Position numbers and translations under genes: made by a program. From Thalassobaculum fulvum (lineage in GTDB: Bacteria; Pseudomonadota; Alphaproteobacteria; Thalassobaculales; Thalassobaculaceae): a stretch of 64,000 bases of DNA. The notes below the pieces were generated by a model that ran no database searches, had not been told where the DNA came from, and saw only the letters and a program-made list of their open reading frames with translations. Below, in pieces: positions 1 to 8,381 of the stretch (position 1 is its first letter; every line of letters starts with the position of its first letter). The DNA lies in the NCBI RefSeq assembly GCF_014652915.1, contig NZ_BMZS01000004.1, forward strand, positions 310,001-374,000. The letters run 5' to 3'.

Positions 1-1304
1 TCGGAGACCTGCTTGAGGCCCTTCTCTTCGACGATGGCGGCGGCGTCCTTGCCGGTCTCCAGCATCTCGGCGAACACGTCCTTGGCGATCCGGCCGGAGA
101 TCGTGCCGTCGCCCAGCAGGTCCATCAGCCCGCCCATCGCGTCGGCCGAGACCGGGCTGTCGGCGAGGTCGAGGCCGGCTTTGTTCAGGGCGCCGAACAG
201 CTCGCTCAGCACCCAGTTGGCGGCGATCTTCGGGTCGCGCTTACCGGAACCGCCCTTGACCACGGCCTCGTACCAGTCGGCGGTCGCCCGCTCCTCGGTC
301 AGCGACGAGGCGTCGTACAGCGACAGGCCGTACTCGCTCATGAACCGCGCCTTGCGGGCGTCCGGCAGCTCCGGCAGCGACGCCTTCAGCTCGGCGATCC
401 GGGCCGGGTCGAGCACCAGCGGCAGCAGGTCCGGGTCCGGGAAGTAGCGGTAGTCGTGCGCCTCCTCCTTGGAGCGCATCGACCGGGTCTCGCCGCGGTT
501 GGCGTCGAACAGCCGGGTCTCCTGGTCGATCGTGCCGCCGGCCTCAAGGATCTCGATCTGGCGCCGGGCCTCGTACTCGATGGCCTGCTGCACGAACCGG
601 ATCGAGTTGACGTTCTTGATCTCGCAGCGCGTGCCGAAGCCCTCGCCCGGCCGGCGCACCGAGACGTTCACGTCGCAGCGCATCGAGCCTTCCTGCATGT
701 TGCCGTCGCAGGTGCCGATGTAGCGCAGGATCGAGCGCAGCTTCCTGATGTAGGCGGCGGTCTCTTCGGGCGAGCGCAAATCCGGCTTGGAGACGATCTC
801 CATCAGCGCCACGCCGGAGCGGTTCAGGTCGATGTAGGACTTCGACGGGTGCTGGTCGTGCAGCGACTTGCCGGCGTCCTGCTCCAGGTGCAGCCGCTCG
901 ATCCCGACCTCGCAGGTCCGGCCGTCCTCGAGATCGAGATGGACCACGCCCTCGCCGACGATCGGCTGCAGATACTGGCTGATCTGGTAGCCCTGCGGCA
1001 GGTCGGCGTAGAAGTAGTTCTTGCGGTCGAAGACGCTGACCTCGTTGATCCTCGCCTCGAGCGCCAGGCCGGTGCGCACCGCCTGGTCCACGCATTCCCG
1101 GTTGATCACCGGCAGCATGCCCGGCATGGCGGCGTCGACCAGGCTGACCTGGCTGTTCGGCTCGGCCCCGAACGCGGTGGCCGCGCCGGAGAACAGCTTG
1201 GATTTGGAGGTCACCTGGGCGTGGACCTCCAGGCCGATCACCAGCTCCCAGGGGCCGGTCTCGCCCTGGATGCGGTACGGCTGGGCGCTGTCTGCTTCAG
1301 CCAT
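1..1304 (-). CDS. gatB: Asp/Glu-tRNA amidotransferase subunit B (partial, 3' end outside window)
   Basis: Large tRNA-binding subunit of the GatCAB complex, which uses ammonia released by GatA to convert misacylated Glu-tRNA(Gln) or Asp-tRNA(Asn) to the amide form. The 434 codons present run from the start to within the C-terminal tail region and show the hallmarks of the family: 'GLEVHAQ' near residue 24, '[15 protein letters not shown]' and '[12 protein letters not shown]'. No stop codon occurs before the window edge, so the C-terminal part is missing from view. The ATG at 1304 follows gatA by only 3 nt (gatA stop at 1308) and has a purine-rich GGAAGGGAT upstream. It is the last gene of a gatC-gatA-gatB operon. 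Identity is certain; only the end is unknown. Confidence 0.96.
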   Translation of the reverse strand, partial: MAEADSAQPYRIQGETGPWELVIGLEVHAQVTSKSKLFSGAATAFGAEPNSQVSLVDAAMPGMLPVINRECVDQAVRTGLALEARINEVSVFDRKNYFYADLPQGYQISQYLQPIVGEGVVHLDLEDGRTCEVGIERLHLEQDAGKSLHDQHPSKSYIDLNRSGVALMEIVSKPDLRSPEETAAYIRKLRSILRYIGTCDGNMQEGSMRCDVNVSVRRPGEGFGTRCEIKNVNSIRFVQQAIEYEARRQIEILEAGGTIDQETRLFDANRGETRSMRSKEEAHDYRYFPDPDLLPLVLDPARIAELKASLPELPDARKARFMSEYGLSLYDASSLTEERATADWYEAVVKGGSGKRDPKIAANWVLSELFGALNKAGLDLADSPVSADAMGGLMDLLGDGTISGRIAKDVFAEMLETGKDAAAIVEEKGLKQVS

Positions 1305-1307
1305 GGT

Positions 1308-2789
1308 TCAGATCCCTTCCAGCATGGCGGGGCGGGCGGCGAACGCCGCCGCCTTCTCGAGCGCGCGGGCGACCCGCAGCAGCTTCGCCTCCTCGAACAT
1401 CGCCCCCATGACCTGCAATCCGAGCGGCAGGCCGCGGGCCGACAGCCCGGCCGGCACCGAGATGCCGGGCAGGCCGGCCAGGTTCAGCGGCACCGTGAAC
1501 ACGTCGTTCAGGTACATCTTCACCGGGTCGTCGACCTCGGCGCCGATCGCGAAGGCGTCGGACGGGGCGGTCGGCGCCAAGATCGCGTCGACGGTCTCGA
1601 ACGCCTGGTCGAAGTCGCGGCGGATCAGCGAGCGCACCCGCTGGGCCTTGCGGTAGTACGCGTCGTAGTAGCCGGCCGACAGCACGTAGGTGCCGATCAG
1701 GATGCGGCGCTGGACCTCGGCGCCGAAGCCCGCGCCGCGGGTGTTGGCGTACATCTCCGCCAGGCTGTCGCCGTCGACCCTGAGGCCGTAGCGCACGCCG
1801 TCGTAGCGCGCCAGGTTCGACGACGCCTCGGCCGGGGCGATGATGTAGTAGGTCGGCAGCGCGTACGGGGTGTGCGGCAGCGAGATGTCGACGATCTCCG
1901 CACCCGCGTCCTTCAGCCACTCGACACCCTGGGCCCACAGCTTCTCGATCTCGGCCGGCATGCCGTCGATCCGGTACTCCTTCGGCACGCCGATCCTGAG
2001 CCCCTTCACGCCGTCCTCCAGCCCGGCCGAGAAGTCCGGCACCGGCAGCGGGGCCGAGGTCGAGTCCTTCGGATCGTGACCGGCCATGCCGGACAGCATC
2101 AGTGCGGCGTCGGCGACCGTGCGGGTCATCGGCCCGGCCTGGTCGAGCGACGAGGCGAACGCCACGATGCCCCAGCGCGAGCAGCGGCCGTAGGTCGGGC
2201 GCATGCCGACGATGCCGGTGAACCCGGCCGGCTGGCGGATCGAGCCGCCGGTGTCGGTGCCGGTCGCGGCCAGCGCCGCCCGGCCGGCGACCGCCGAGGC
2301 CGAACCGCCGGACGAACCGCCCGGCACCAGCTTGGTCTCCGCGTCGTCGGCGGCGCGCCACGGGTTGACCGCCGGGCCGTAGTACGAGGTCTCGTTCGAC
2401 GAGCCCATAGCGAACTCGTCGAGGTTGGTCTTGCCGAGCATGACGGCGCCGGCGCCCCACAGGTTCGACGTCACCGTCGACTCGTAGGGCGGCTTGAAGC
2501 CGTCGAGGATGTGCGAGGCGGCGGTCGTCAGCACGCCCTCGGTGCAGAACAGGTCCTTGACCGCGATCGGCAGGCCTTCCAGCGGCCCGCCCTCGCCCTT
2601 GGCCAGCTTCTCGTCACACACCTTGGCCATCGCCAGCGCCCGGTCGGCGGTGACGGTGATGTAGGCGTTCAGGTTCCGGGTCGCCTCGATGCGGTCAAGA
2701 TAGGCCCGCGTCAGCTCGGTGCTGGTGGTCTCGCCGGCGCGCAGGGCATCGCGGGCGGCGACGAGATCGAGGTCCAGAAGCCCGCCCAT
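1308..2789 (-). CDS. gatA: Asp/Glu-tRNA amidotransferase subunit A
   Basis: Amidase subunit of GatCAB; hydrolyses glutamine and supplies ammonia for transamidation on misacylated tRNA in the cytoplasm. The 493-residue protein is of normal family length. The Ser-cis-Ser-Lys triad of the amidase-signature family is intact: Lys in 'PIAVKDLF' (about residue 78), the GGSSGGS loop (157-163) and the nucleophile in '[10 protein letters not shown]' (about 183). The ATG start overlaps the gatC stop by one base (TGATG), which fixes it; an open frame continues upstream through gatC but that extension is out of frame with real GatC and is not used. The operon order is gatC-gatA-gatB. Confidence 0.97.
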   Translation of the reverse strand: MGGLLDLDLVAARDALRAGETTSTELTRAYLDRIEATRNLNAYITVTADRALAMAKVCDEKLAKGEGGPLEGLPIAVKDLFCTEGVLTTAASHILDGFKPPYESTVTSNLWGAGAVMLGKTNLDEFAMGSSNETSYYGPAVNPWRAADDAETKLVPGGSSGGSASAVAGRAALAATGTDTGGSIRQPAGFTGIVGMRPTYGRCSRWGIVAFASSLDQAGPMTRTVADAALMLSGMAGHDPKDSTSAPLPVPDFSAGLEDGVKGLRIGVPKEYRIDGMPAEIEKLWAQGVEWLKDAGAEIVDISLPHTPYALPTYYIIAPAEASSNLARYDGVRYGLRVDGDSLAEMYANTRGAGFGAEVQRRILIGTYVLSAGYYDAYYRKAQRVRSLIRRDFDQAFETVDAILAPTAPSDAFAIGAEVDDPVKMYLNDVFTVPLNLAGLPGISVPAGLSARGLPLGLQVMGAMFEEAKLLRVARALEKAAAFAARPAMLEGI

Positions 2790-3076
2790 CACTCGACCAC
2801 CTTGGGCACGGCGTAGAAATCGCCCGCCGGGTCCGGCGCGTTCAGGGTGACCCGTTCGGGATAGCCGCCGTCGGTCACCGCATCCTCGCGCTGCGGCAGC
2901 GCGTGGCCGGTCACGTTGGCCAGCGGCTCGACACCGTCGGTGTTCACCTGGTTGAGCTGCTCGACGAAGCCGAGGATCGCGTTCAGGTCGCCGACCATCG
3001 GCTCCAGCCGATCGTCGGGAACCCGGAGGCGGGCGAGGGTCGCGATGGACGCGACGGTGGCCTTGTCGAGCGACAT
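2789..3076 (-). CDS. gatC: Asp/Glu-tRNA amidotransferase subunit C
   Basis: Small 95-residue subunit that wraps around GatA and stabilises the GatAB interface. The sequence opens '[19 protein letters not shown]' as is typical, and ends with the conserved '[11 protein letters not shown]' peptide. It is the first gene of the gatCAB operon; the ATG at 3076 is preceded by a purine-poor leader, so no strong ribosome-binding site is seen. The 84-base gap to the divergent ruvX gene carries the operon promoter region and a 9-bp inverted repeat at 3115-3134. Confidence 0.96.
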   Translation of the reverse strand: MSLDKATVASIATLARLRVPDDRLEPMVGDLNAILGFVEQLNQVNTDGVEPLANVTGHALPQREDAVTDGGYPERVTLNAPDPAGDFYAVPKVVE

Positions 3077-3114
3077 GGGCTAAAGACCGTACCAGTTCAT
3101 TGTGAAAGCCTGAG

Positions 3115-3134
3115 AACGGCGGATTTCCGCCGTT
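3115..3134. promoter_or_regulatory. inverted repeat between gatC and ruvX
   Basis: Perfect 9-bp arms AACGGCGGA / TCCGCCGTT separated by two bases, in the middle of the 84-base divergent gatC/ruvX promoter region. It could be an operator for a dimeric regulator or a short RNA hairpin. No T-run follows, so it is unlikely to be a terminator. Function is inference. Confidence 0.4.
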
Positions 3135-3160
3135 TCGGAGCGCGGAAGCTAACACCGCCC

Positions 3161-3631
3161 ATGCCCCTCTGCAAGCTTGCCGACCTGCCCCGGCTGCTGC
3201 CGCCCGGCGGCCGCCTGATGGGCCTCGACTTCGGGACCAAGACGATCGGCGTCGCGGTGTCCGACGCGGCACTTCGCGTGGCCTCGCCGGTCACCATCAT
3301 CCGGCGCCGCAAATTCTCGGCCGACGCCGCCGAGATCGCCGAGCTGGTGGAGAGCCGCAACATCGGCGGCTTCGTGGTCGGGCTGCCGCTGAACATGGAC
3401 GGCACCGAGGGTCCGCGTTGCCAGGCGACCCGCGACCTGACCGCCGAGCTGCTGCTGCGCCTCGACCTGCCCTGCGCCTTCCAGGACGAGCGCATGAGCA
3501 CCCAGGCGGTCGAGCGGGCGATGATCGCCGAGGCCGACCTGACCCGCGCCAGGCGCAAGAAGGCGATCGACTCCGCCGCGGCCGCCTGGATCCTGCAGGC
3601 GGCGCTGGATTCCCTACCCTCGACCGAATGA
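3161..3631 (+). CDS. ruvX: RuvX/YqgF family putative pre-16S rRNA nuclease
   Basis: RNase H-fold nuclease of the YqgF/RuvX family, implicated in maturation of the 16S rRNA 5' end and formerly proposed as a Holliday-junction resolvase. The 156-residue product has the acidic active-site positions in '[13 protein letters not shown]' (near residue 22), 'DERMSTQ' and '[13 protein letters not shown]', plus the '[10 protein letters not shown]' core strand. The ATG at 3161 was chosen because the upstream open frame runs antisense through gatC and encodes nothing RuvX-like. The stop overlaps the start of the next gene by ATGA, so the two are probably translationally coupled. Confidence 0.93.
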   Translation: MPLCKLADLPRLLPPGGRLMGLDFGTKTIGVAVSDAALRVASPVTIIRRRKFSADAAEIAELVESRNIGGFVVGLPLNMDGTEGPRCQATRDLTAELLLRLDLPCAFQDERMSTQAVERAMIAEADLTRARRKKAIDSAAAAWILQAALDSLPSTE

Positions 3632-4542
3632 GCGCCACGCTCGCCGCCCTGGCCCCGGTGTTCGGGCTGATCGTGCTGGGGGCGATCCTGCGGCCGATCG
3701 GGCCGATCGGCGAGGACGGCTGGCGGGCGCTGGAGCAGATCACCTACTGGCTGCTGCTGCCGGCCCTGCTGGTGCTGAAGCTCGGCGGCACCGACCTGAC
3801 CGGCTACGAGATCGGCCCGATGGTGGCGGCGATGGCCGGCGCGGTGCTGATCGTCACGGCGTTCCTGGTGGCGGTGCGCCGGGCCACCGGCATCGGTGCC
3901 GCCGCCTACACCAGCGTGATCCAGGGCGCGATCCGGCAGAACACCTATATCGGCATCGCCGCCGCCGGGCCGCTGTACGGCCATGACGGGGTGGCGCTGG
4001 CGGCGGTCGGCATCGCCGCGGTGATCCCGCTGGTCAACGCCCTGTCGGTCTGGTTCCTGACCCGCATGATCGGCGACCGGCCGGCCGGCCTCGGCACGGT
4101 GCTGAAGTCGATGGCCAGGAACCCGATCATCATCGCCTGCCTGATCGGCATCGCCCTGAACGCCAGCGGCATCGGCCTCCACAAGCTGCTGGCCGACGGG
4201 CTGGAGCTGCTGGCCCGCGGCGCGCTCGCGCTCGGCCTGCTGGCGGTCGGCGCCGGGCTGCGCTGGGCGGCGATCCGCACCGGCTGGGGCGCACTGCTGC
4301 TGTCGAACCTGCTGAAGCTGGTCGCGGTTCCCGCGCTGACCCTGGCGCTGGCCGGCCCGCTCGGCCTGTCCGGCGTCGCCCTGCAGGTGGCGGTGCTGTT
4401 CAACGCGCTGCCGAGTTCGGCCTCGTCCTATGTGTTCGCCCGCGCGCTCGGCGGCGACCACGGCCTGATGGCGGCGATCCTGACCACCCAGGTGGCGATG
4501 GCGGCGGTCACCCTGCCGCTGTTCATCGCGCTGGTCGGATAG
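3628..4542 (+). CDS. AEC (auxin efflux carrier) family transporter
   Basis: Inner-membrane secondary carrier of the AEC family (Pfam Mem_trans), 304 residues with about ten hydrophobic segments in two five-helix halves. The N-terminal half has 'LLLPALLVLKL' and a 'QGAIRQNTYIGIAAAG' segment, and the C-terminal half ends with 'LPSSASSYVFARALGGD', the conserved Asn/Pro/Ser-rich region of this family. Members export organic acids or malonate, but the substrate cannot be read from sequence. Start overlaps the ruvX stop (ATGA). No terminator is visible in the 72-base gap that follows. Confidence 0.88.
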   Translation: MSATLAALAPVFGLIVLGAILRPIGPIGEDGWRALEQITYWLLLPALLVLKLGGTDLTGYEIGPMVAAMAGAVLIVTAFLVAVRRATGIGAAAYTSVIQGAIRQNTYIGIAAAGPLYGHDGVALAAVGIAAVIPLVNALSVWFLTRMIGDRPAGLGTVLKSMARNPIIIACLIGIALNASGIGLHKLLADGLELLARGALALGLLAVGAGLRWAAIRTGWGALLLSNLLKLVAVPALTLALAGPLGLSGVALQVAVLFNALPSSASSYVFARALGGDHGLMAAILTTQVAMAAVTLPLFIALVG

Positions 4543-4614
4543 ATCCTCGCGGACGGCGCTTTTCGGCACCGCAGCATCGCTCTAAGCTTCGCCGTCACAG
4601 CCCGAGTCCCCGCC

Positions 4615-5247
4615 ATGCTGCCCATGTTCGAGTTCTGGCCCGCCCTGACCGCCCTCGCCGTCCTGCACCTGCTCGCCGCCATGGTGCCGGGGCCGAACAC
4701 CGTGGTGGTCAGTCATCTGGCCGCGGCACAGTCGCGGGGCGCGGCGTTCCGAGCGGTCGCGGGAGTTGCGACGGCGACCGGCACGTGGGTGGTCGTCACG
4801 CTCAGCGGCGTCGCCGTGGTCCTCCACCAAGCCGAAGGACTGCTCTGGCTGATGCGGGTCGCCGGCGCGCTCTACCTGTTCTACACAGGACTGCGGCTGA
4901 TCTCGGCGCTGGTCCGATCGTCCGGTGCGGACGCGGGCGCCGGCCGCGCAGCGGTCGTGGCACCGTACCGCCTCGGCCTGCTGACCAACCTGCTCAATCC
5001 CAAGTCGGGGGTGTTCTGGGTCAGCGTGTTCGCCGTCGCGGTACCGACCGGCGCCCCGACGGGCTTCTACGTTGCCGCGGTCGCCCTGATCCTGGTGCAG
5101 ACATTCCTGTGGTACGGCCTGGTCGCCCTGGTGTTCGCAAGCGGCCCGGCCCGCCGATTGTACCGCCGCGCCGCCAAGTGGCTGGAGGGAATGGCCGGCC
5201 TCGCGATGATCGGCTTCGGCATCAAGCTGGCGGTCGCGGGGCGGTAA
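4615..5247 (+). CDS. LysE/RhtB family amino-acid exporter
   Basis: Inner-membrane exporter of the LysE superfamily, 210 residues with six predicted hydrophobic segments. Diagnostic motifs are 'MVPGPNTVVVSHLAAAQSRGAAF' region near residues 23-45 (the PGP turn with downstream G-x3-G), 'YLFYTGLRLI' and 'LLTNLLNPKSGVFWVSVF'. Relatives export homoserine, threonine, leucine or similar amino acids; the actual substrate is unknown. The ATG at 4615 is the only start that includes the whole first membrane segment. It is separated from its neighbours by short gaps and may be a single-gene unit. Confidence 0.9.
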   Translation: MLPMFEFWPALTALAVLHLLAAMVPGPNTVVVSHLAAAQSRGAAFRAVAGVATATGTWVVVTLSGVAVVLHQAEGLLWLMRVAGALYLFYTGLRLISALVRSSGADAGAGRAAVVAPYRLGLLTNLLNPKSGVFWVSVFAVAVPTGAPTGFYVAAVALILVQTFLWYGLVALVFASGPARRLYRRAAKWLEGMAGLAMIGFGIKLAVAGR

Positions 5248-5296
5248 CCCGCCCGCGGGGTTCCCCGGTGCCCGCATCCCGCCTAGGGTGCCGGCC

Positions 5297-6160
5297 ATGG
5301 CAACCGACCTCGCCCTGGAGCCGGTCACCCCGCGCCTCGGCGCGCACCTGACCGGCGTCGACCTCAAGCAGCCGATCCCCGAGACCCTGGCCGCCGGCCT
5401 GCGGCAGGCCCTGGCCCGGCACCTGGTACTGTTCCTGCCCGGCCAGTTCCTCGACATCCCGGCCCTGAAGCGCGCGACCGAGGTGTTCGGACCGGTCGTG
5501 CGGGTGCCCTACATCGCGCCCTCGGCCGAGGACCCCGACGTGGTGGCGGTGCTGAAGGAGGCCGACGAGAACCGGATCTCGACCTTCGGCGGCGACTGGC
5601 ATTCCGACTTCTCGTTTCTGGAGCGGCCGCCCGGCGGCTCGCTGCTGCAGGCGGTCGAGCTGCCGCCGGTCGGCGGCGATACCCTGTGGGCCGACCAGGC
5701 GACCGCCTGGGAAACCCTGCCCGACGACCTGCGCGCCGTCGTCGCCGGCCGCCGGGCCATCCAGACCGGCGCGCCCTATGGCGTGAGCCACGCACCGACT
5801 CCGGGCACCGCGACCAGCCGCTCAATAACGATCACCCGCGGCGACCCGGAGGCCGACCGCGAGCGCGCCCACCCGATCGTCCGCCGGCATCCCGACAGCG
5901 GCCGCGAGGCGCTGTTCCTGAACCCGATCTACACGATCCGCCTGGAGGGCCTGAGCGAGGCGGAGAGTGCCCCGATCCTGGCCCGCCTGTACGCCCACAT
6001 GACCCGGCCGGAGTTCTGCTGCCGGCACCGCTGGCGGCCGGGCGACCTGGCGATCTGGGACAACCGCACGACCCTGCACTTCGCGGTCAACGACTACGAC
6101 GGCCATCGCCGGCTGCTGTGGCGCACCACCTTCGCCGGGGAAGTGCCGATCGCGGCGTGA
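5297..6160 (+). CDS. TauD/TfdA family Fe(II)/2-oxoglutarate dioxygenase
   Basis: Mononuclear iron oxygenase that couples 2-oxoglutarate decarboxylation to substrate hydroxylation; TauD uses taurine and TfdA uses 2,4-D, but the substrate here is unknown. The 287-residue protein has the facial triad His102-x-Asp104 ('GGDWHSDFSF') and His261 ('TTLHFAVND') followed by the Arg-rich 2-oxoglutarate clamp 'HRRLLWRTTF' near 270-279. ATG 5297 is preferred; an in-frame GTG lies three codons upstream at 5288. The stop is 10 bases from the convergent exchanger gene with no terminator hairpin between them. Confidence 0.92.
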   Translation: MATDLALEPVTPRLGAHLTGVDLKQPIPETLAAGLRQALARHLVLFLPGQFLDIPALKRATEVFGPVVRVPYIAPSAEDPDVVAVLKEADENRISTFGGDWHSDFSFLERPPGGSLLQAVELPPVGGDTLWADQATAWETLPDDLRAVVAGRRAIQTGAPYGVSHAPTPGTATSRSITITRGDPEADRERAHPIVRRHPDSGREALFLNPIYTIRLEGLSEAESAPILARLYAHMTRPEFCCRHRWRPGDLAIWDNRTTLHFAVNDYDGHRRLLWRTTFAGEVPIAA

Positions 6161-6170
6161 CCGGGCCGGC

Positions 6171-7208
6171 TCAGAACGCCAGAATCAGCGCCGCCACGCC
6201 GCCGGCGTACAGCACGATCAGCGACGCCCCCTCGAAGCCGATGTTGGCGAAGCCCCGGCGCTCGCGCCGCAGCAGCCCGAAGATCAGGACCGCCGTCATC
6301 ACGATCGACAGCATCACCAGGAACACCTGGTCCGGCGGCATCGTGTGGTAGATCGAGCCGGGCCGGTAGGCGATGTCGGAGAACGCGGTGAACAGCACGT
6401 CGAACGCGTTGCCGCCGAGGATTCCGCCGACAGCCAGGGCCAGCGCGCCCCGGCGTACCGCCGCCAGGGTGGTGACGAGCTCGGGCGTCGAGGTGACGAC
6501 CGAGGTCAACAGCGCGCCTACCAGGCCCTCGCGGACGCCCGTTCTGTCCGCCAGAGCGAGTGCGCTGCCGGAGATGACGTAGCCGGCGATCCCGACGGCG
6601 ATGCCGAGGCCCAGTATCACGATCGCCTGCCGAACTGGCCCGCCGGACCACCGGGCGGGCTGGTCGGGGCAGTCGAGGCTGGTCTCCGAGGTCCTCCGCG
6701 GTATCCAGCTCTGCTCGCGCTCCGACCGGTCCGCGGCCCGGACGCCCAGCAAGTAGACCAGCAGCAGCACCGGGGTCAGCGGATGCACGCCGGCCACGGC
6801 GACCGGCGGCAGCACCCGAGCCAGCAGGATCAGGCCGAGTATGATCACCAGAAGGGTGCCGGACAGGATGTTGGTGAGCGAGGCCGCCGCATGTTCGAGG
6901 TTGGCGCGCCGATAGGCCATGTCGCCGAACACCAGGAACACGGTCTGCGCGGCGATTCCACCGATGGCGTTGGCGGTCGCGAGCTCCGGAGAGCCGGCGG
7001 CGGCCGCCGACACCGAGGTGACGCTGCCCGACAGCGAGGTCAGGGCGCCGAGCAGCACCGCGCCGGTCGCCGCCTCCCCCAATCCGGTTCGGTCGGCGAA
7101 CTCGTCGGCGAGCCGGGTCAGGCGGATGCCGCAGACCAGCACGACCACCGAACTCGCCGCCAGGACCGCGACGATCAGGGGAACGGTCAAGGAGGAGAAG
7201 TCGATCAA
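6171..7208 (-). CDS. CaCA-type sodium/calcium exchanger family membrane protein, alpha-1 motif degenerate
   Basis: Integral membrane protein (about 345 residues, ten hydrophobic segments in two halves) resembling the Ca2+/cation antiporter superfamily. The second alpha-repeat keeps the signature 'TSVVTSTPELVTT' with its cation-binding Glu and is followed by 'GGILGGNAFDVLF'. The first repeat reads 'LGALTSLSGSVTS', so the usual Pro-Glu is replaced by Ser-Gly, and the following 'ANAIGGIAAQT' lacks the usual Asn. It may be a divergent subfamily with altered ion choice or coupling. The start is uncertain: TTG 7208 begins ten residues before the first membrane span and is chosen; GTG 7271 is an alternative. 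The open frame extends far upstream but overlaps the next gene. Confidence 0.75.
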   Translation of the reverse strand: MIDFSSLTVPLIVAVLAASSVVVLVCGIRLTRLADEFADRTGLGEAATGAVLLGALTSLSGSVTSVSAAAAGSPELATANAIGGIAAQTVFLVFGDMAYRRANLEHAAASLTNILSGTLLVIILGLILLARVLPPVAVAGVHPLTPVLLLVYLLGVRAADRSEREQSWIPRRTSETSLDCPDQPARWSGGPVRQAIVILGLGIAVGIAGYVISGSALALADRTGVREGLVGALLTSVVTSTPELVTTLAAVRRGALALAVGGILGGNAFDVLFTAFSDIAYRPGSIYHTMPPDQVFLVMLSIVMTAVLIFGLLRRERRGFANIGFEGASLIVLYAGGVAALILAF

Positions 7209-7435
7209 CGGTCGGGCGAAGCTCCCCGGGACGGTGGCGGGCGGTATCCTCTCCCCCGCCAACGCCTGCACGGCCGGAAGGCTCCTGCAAAACTTTGCCG
7301 GACACCCGGCGCCGGTGGCGGCCTCCGCGTCGGCACGGGGATCGGGCCGGCGGCGGCGGCGCGACCACGGCGCGCCCGAGAAGACCCGCAGCCCCGACGA
7401 CCTGCGCGAACGTGCTCGACCGGCGAACGTCCGCG
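7209..7435. other. 227-base gap upstream of the exchanger gene
   Basis: GC-rich stretch between the SDR stop and the proposed exchanger start. The exchanger frame stays open through it (first alternative start GTG 7271), but its translation upstream of 7271 is Arg-rich and looks like non-coding frame. There is a GGGGGAGAGG tract near 7242-7255 on the minus strand without a start codon at usable distance. I see no RNA gene or clear promoter. Confidence 0.4.
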
Positions 7436-8197
7436 CTACAGCCCGCCGGAGACCCGCAGCACGGCGCCGGTGACGTAGGACGCCTGCGGCGACAGCAGCC
7501 ACAGCACCGCCTCGGCGATCTCCGACGGCTCGCCGGCCCGTCCCATCGGGATGCGCGCCGCCACGCGTGCCGGGCGCCCGGGCTCGCCGGCGGCGGCATG
7601 GATGTCGGTATGGGCGGTACCGGGTGCCACCGCGTTCACCCGGCTGCCGCCGGCCGCCAGCTCCTTGGCGAGGCCAATGGTGAACGCCTCGACCGCCGCC
7701 TTCGACGCCGCGTAGTGCACGTACTCGCCGGGCGCACCGAGCGTCGAGGCGACCGACGAGACGTTGACCATCACGCCGGCCACATCGCGGGCGCGCCATC
7801 GCCGGACCGCTTCCTGGGCGCACAGCATGGTGCCGAGCACGTTGACGTCGAGCACCCGCCGCAGGGTGGCGAGATCGGTGTCGACGAACGTCCCGAGCCG
7901 CCCGGTGACGCCTGTGTTGTTGACCAGGCCAGCGACCGGGCCGAGAGCGTCCTCGGCGGCCGCGAACAGCGTCGCCACCGCCTGCGGATCGGCGACGTCG
8001 CCCTGCAGCCCGACCGCCGACCCGCCGGCATCGCGGACCTCGCCCTCAAGGCGCCGCGCCGCCTCGCGGTCCTGCACGTAGCTGAACGCGACCGCCCAGC
8101 CCCGCCGCACGGCACCGCGCACGACCTCGGCACCGATCCCGCGCGACCCGCCGGTCACCAGCAGGACGGACGGCTTGTCGTCTGGATTTCCGGGCAT
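7436..8197 (-). CDS. SDR family NAD(P)-dependent oxidoreductase
   Basis: Classical short-chain dehydrogenase/reductase of 253 residues. The Rossmann motif 'TGGSRGIG' (residues 15-22), the 'NNTG' motif, the catalytic Ser in 'NVSSVAS' and the 'YAASK' Tyr/Lys pair are all present, so it should be active. The closest flavour is the glucose 1-dehydrogenase/YgfF-like group, with the C-terminal 'SYVTGAVLRVSGGL'. The substrate is not predictable. ATG 8197 has GAACGAGGTGA just upstream; an upstream in-frame start at 8269 would run into the shared promoter region. It is divergent from the CoA-transferase gene, with a long dyad symmetry at 8266-8294 between them. Confidence 0.9.
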   Translation of the reverse strand: MPGNPDDKPSVLLVTGGSRGIGAEVVRGAVRRGWAVAFSYVQDREAARRLEGEVRDAGGSAVGLQGDVADPQAVATLFAAAEDALGPVAGLVNNTGVTGRLGTFVDTDLATLRRVLDVNVLGTMLCAQEAVRRWRARDVAGVMVNVSSVASTLGAPGEYVHYAASKAAVEAFTIGLAKELAAGGSRVNAVAPGTAHTDIHAAAGEPGRPARVAARIPMGRAGEPSEIAEAVLWLLSPQASYVTGAVLRVSGGL

Positions 8198-8265
8198 CGT
8201 TTCACCTCGTTCGCTCGCATCTCGAGGGCTCGATGATGACCCGGCACGCCCGACCTGGGCAGAGC

Positions 8266-8294
8266 GCATCCGTTATGGCGATCATAAGCGATGC
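8266..8294. promoter_or_regulatory. 29-bp hyphenated dyad symmetry, candidate operator
   Basis: Sequence with two nested matching arm pairs: GCATC...GATGC outside and TTATG...CATAA inside, separated by CG/GC (mismatched) and a 5-base centre GCGAT, so 10 of 12 arm positions match. It sits in the 184-base region between the divergent SDR and CoA-transferase genes, about 70 bases upstream of the SDR start and 88 upstream of the CoA-transferase start. The spacing suits a dimeric helix-turn-helix regulator. No regulator gene is adjacent, so the binding protein is unknown. Confidence 0.5.
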
Positions 8295-8381
8295 TTTGGA
8301 ACCTGGACGGCACGCCTTGATCCGGCCGTCCTGCCGTCGCAGGATCGCCCGCCCCGCCCCTTCCCCTGCGCGACGAGCCCC

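Noticed and set aside
456-2816. 786-codon plus-strand open frame
   Set aside because: It is antisense to gatB, gatA and the end of gatC; the translation is rich in Arg, His, Val, Asp and Gly with no domain, as expected from the mirror frame of a GC-rich gene.
3097-4569. 490-codon minus-strand open frame
   Set aside because: Antisense to ruvX and the AEC transporter; Gln/Arg/His-rich translation typical of a shadow frame.
7209-7823. upstream extension of the exchanger reading frame
   Set aside because: It overlaps the well-supported SDR gene and its translation is Arg/Gly-rich without membrane segments.
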